Source of the DNA: Leishmania martiniquensis | Taxonomy: Eukaryota; Euglenozoa; Kinetoplastea; Trypanosomatida; Trypanosomatidae | Reading direction: 5' to 3' | Assembly: GCF_017916325.1 (NCBI RefSeq) | Contig: NC_090154.1 | Coordinates: 127,001-191,000 of the forward strand | Length of the DNA stretch: 64,000 nucleotides | Shown here: in pieces, positions 62,379 through 64,000 of the stretch | Layout of the letters: every line of letters begins with the position of its first letter | How positions within the stretch are numbered: position 1 is the stretch's first letter | The notes under the pieces: model-generated | What the model was told of the DNA's origin: nothing | The model's database searches: none | What the model saw: the letters and a program-made list of their open reading frames with translations, nothing else | Made by a program: the position numbers and the translations under genes

Positions 62379-63023
62379 ATGCTCGCTCGCCTCAGCCTCA
62401 ACCGCATTGCCGCGCCCTCGGCAGGTTCTCCGCTGTGCAGGGCACGACCATCACTGGCGGCGTCTCCGCCGCGGCCGCTGTGCTGCGTGAGGAGGCAGTG
62501 CTCCACGAGAGCCGCATCCGACGCATCAGCCAAAGCGGAGCAGCAAGCAGCCTCGGCCACTGGCAGGGCTGCAGAGGCGAAAGTAACGTCTCCGCATCCT
62601 GTCTCGCACGGTCCGCAGCGCAAGGACTGGCGAACGCACAAGGAGATCGTTTACGTCAAGGGTGTTCCCGCCAAGGGGCGCCTCTTCAAGTTGCCACGAG
62701 CGGAGCAGTTCATCATATGCCTCGTCTTCTCGATTGCCGGGTCAGCCGCGGTGTACTTTGTGCGGCCGCAGATTCGGTACCTCTGCCACCACGGCTTTCT
62801 CGGGCTCACCGACGAGGCTGGGTGGGTGAATGGGCCGTGGCTCTACCGCCTCATGTACTGCCTCATTATGTTCCCCAGCTACTCGCTCATCCTTTTCCTT
62901 GTCGGCGGGCTGTTTGGACGTCGCGTCTGGTTCTCCTTCATGATCCATAAGATGTGGTCGCGCTTCCTCACACGCCGCGCGTCTCGTCGGCTGGAGCACT
63001 TGCTGGACTTGCAGCACTACTGA
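62379..63023 (+). CDS. Mitochondrial-type two-helix membrane protein B (paralogue of A)
   Basis: Predicted 214 residues. The first 45 are rich in Arg, Ala, Ser and Leu and almost free of acids, a likely mitochondrial presequence. From about residue 95 the protein reads G-V-P-A-K-G-R-L-F-K-L-P-R-A-E-Q-F. A first membrane segment follows (I-I-C-L-V-F-S-I-A-G-S-A-A-V), then a loop with W-V-N-G-P-W-L, then a second membrane segment (about 158-178, with S-L-I-L-F-L-V-G-G-L-F-G-R-R). The end reads K-M-W-S-R-F-L-T-R-R and L-E-H-L-L-D. Motif order and the 120-residue core length equal those of the gene at 57527-58342, so they are diverged paralogues. Function is unknown; an inner-membrane subunit or assembly factor is a guess. 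Confidence 0.75.
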   Translation: MLARLSLNRIAAPSAGSPLCRARPSLAASPPRPLCCVRRQCSTRAASDASAKAEQQAASATGRAAEAKVTSPHPVSHGPQRKDWRTHKEIVYVKGVPAKGRLFKLPRAEQFIICLVFSIAGSAAVYFVRPQIRYLCHHGFLGLTDEAGWVNGPWLYRLMYCLIMFPSYSLILFLVGGLFGRRVWFSFMIHKMWSRFLTRRASRRLEHLLDLQHY

Positions 63024-64000
63024 GTGGGCAGTGGTATGAGTAAAAGGACGCGCCCGCAGGCAATTGAGGAGGCTGCTTGGGACGGAGGGATGCCGAGGGA
63101 GGCAAAGAACCGCTTCCAGGTGGCCAGGCATTTCTCTTTCCTGAGCCGAGCGGTGTTTGCGTGCGTGCGCGTGTGTGTGTACAAGCGACGGTGTACGCCA
63201 CACCCCCTTTGCCTGGGGGCACACACGCTCTTTTTTTTTGTTGTTGTTGTAGTTTACTTATCCGTAATGGTTTTGCCGTCGAGCTGATAGGCGGCCGTGC
63301 TGTGGCGGAATACGGTGGTCGCCGTAGTCGATCACACAACTTCAACGGTGCATCCCGCTTGCTCGCCCTTTATGTGCGTCGGGTGTTTGTGCGGGTTTCC
63401 ACCACCTTTAGCAAAAGAAAAAAATGGCTGACTTTTCGGGAGCGGAATCGGCGGGGCTGAATAAATCCGTCCACACAGGTGTCAGGTTGGTGGTGGGCTA
63501 GATTGCTTAGCCAGCGAAGATGAGAGAGGACGAGGTGGTTACGTTGAGAGGTGCGCATGCGCTTGGGAAACAGTGTGGCAGTGGCACGCCTCTTCAACAA
63601 AGGGCCACGACCTTTCCAGCGTGGAGAGAGGTGCTAACGAAACCGCATTTTTCACCGTTCTCCGCCCCCCATTCCATTCCATGGAGGGGAGCGCGTCTCG
63701 CATTTTAAGCCTCTGTTTCTCACTCGAGAAAGGATGGCGGTTAGCGTCGCTCGTCTCATCTTTCCCGTTCTCGGCTGAGCCGAAGTGCGCCACTCTTCAC
63801 CGGCTCCCTTCGCGGTCGCCGGGCCTTCTGATGCGCATGTCGCTTTTCCTCTCACCCCATTCTCGTTGCTCCCATCTTGTCGTGTCTCCCTCTCCCTCTC
63901 ACCCACGTATGCAAACATATATATATATATCCCTCGATCTTATCTACAAGCGCATTCGTGCTGTCCACTGTGTGTGGCACGCCACATTTACAGCCGCTGC
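63024..64000. other. Downstream spacer to window end
   Basis: No gene recognised. It includes T-rich and (TTG)n sequence at 63229-63251 and a (TA)n run at 63916-63930. Frames are short. It is probably the 3'UTR of membrane-protein gene B and the start of the next spacer. Confidence 0.5.
63916..63930. repeat. (TA)n microsatellite
   Basis: A short alternating A/T run lies near the window end. Confidence 0.65.

Noticed and set aside
63423..63500. Short frame beginning M-A-D-F-S-G at the 3' end of the window
   Set aside because: Only 25 codons, no recognisable product and no preceding splice signal of note.
1..64000. tRNA, rRNA and strand-switch signals
   Set aside because: I looked for tRNA TpsiC-arm type sequences, rRNA-like blocks and a change of coding strand and saw none. 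A dedicated scan (tRNAscan-SE, Infernal) would be decisive.

Overview
The window looks like a nuclear chromosome segment from a Leishmania-type trypanosomatid. All 17 convincing protein genes lie on the + strand, none needs an intron, and they are separated by long spacers rich in pyrimidines and (CA/TG/TA)n. Most genes are preceded by a polypyrimidine tract followed by the first AG, the layout used for spliced-leader trans-splicing. Coding regions are GC-rich. Two spacers carry matching blocks that I recognise as SIDER2 retroposons, a hallmark of Leishmania. The gene set (lipoate synthase, a DYRK-like kinase, ribosomal protein S13, a nucleosome assembly protein) fits my uncertain recollection of Leishmania chromosome 19. 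The exact species cannot be decided from the sequence alone.

Layout. At 0.7-9.1 kb lie an IFT80 homologue, a calcyphosine-like EF-hand protein and mitochondrial lipoate synthase. At 11.6-33.8 kb lie three very large proteins: a 1903-residue DYRK-like kinase, an 1151-residue low-complexity protein of unknown function, and a 2182-residue protein with WD40, tryptophan-helix, coiled-coil and PDZ regions. At 34.8-47.1 kb is a denser housekeeping block: ribosomal protein S13, a Sec22-like R-SNARE, a UMP1/POMP proteasome assembly factor, RNA polymerase III subunit C11, a Vps39-like tethering protein and a NAP-family histone chaperone. At 48.9-63.0 kb are an unknown 906-residue protein, the WASH-complex subunit CCDC53/WASHC3, an unknown 356-residue protein, and two divergent paralogous mitochondrial-type membrane proteins on either side of a 4-kb gene-free spacer.

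The genes do not form a functional operon. As usual in trypanosomatids they probably share one polycistronic transcript and are regulated individually through their UTRs. Loose themes are the flagellum (IFT80, EF-hand protein, perhaps the WD40/PDZ protein) and membrane traffic (Sec22, Vps39-like, WASHC3). The kinase 3'UTR begins almost immediately with a SIDER2 element, which makes it a candidate for SIDER2-mediated mRNA decay. No tRNA, rRNA, CRISPR array or strand-switch region was seen.

The observations most worth following are: the WD40/Trp-helix/PDZ giant protein; the kinase with about 230 residues inserted between its catalytic loop and a DFS motif; the clear WASH-complex subunit; the unusual zinc-ligand spacing in RPC11; and the paralogous membrane-protein pair.
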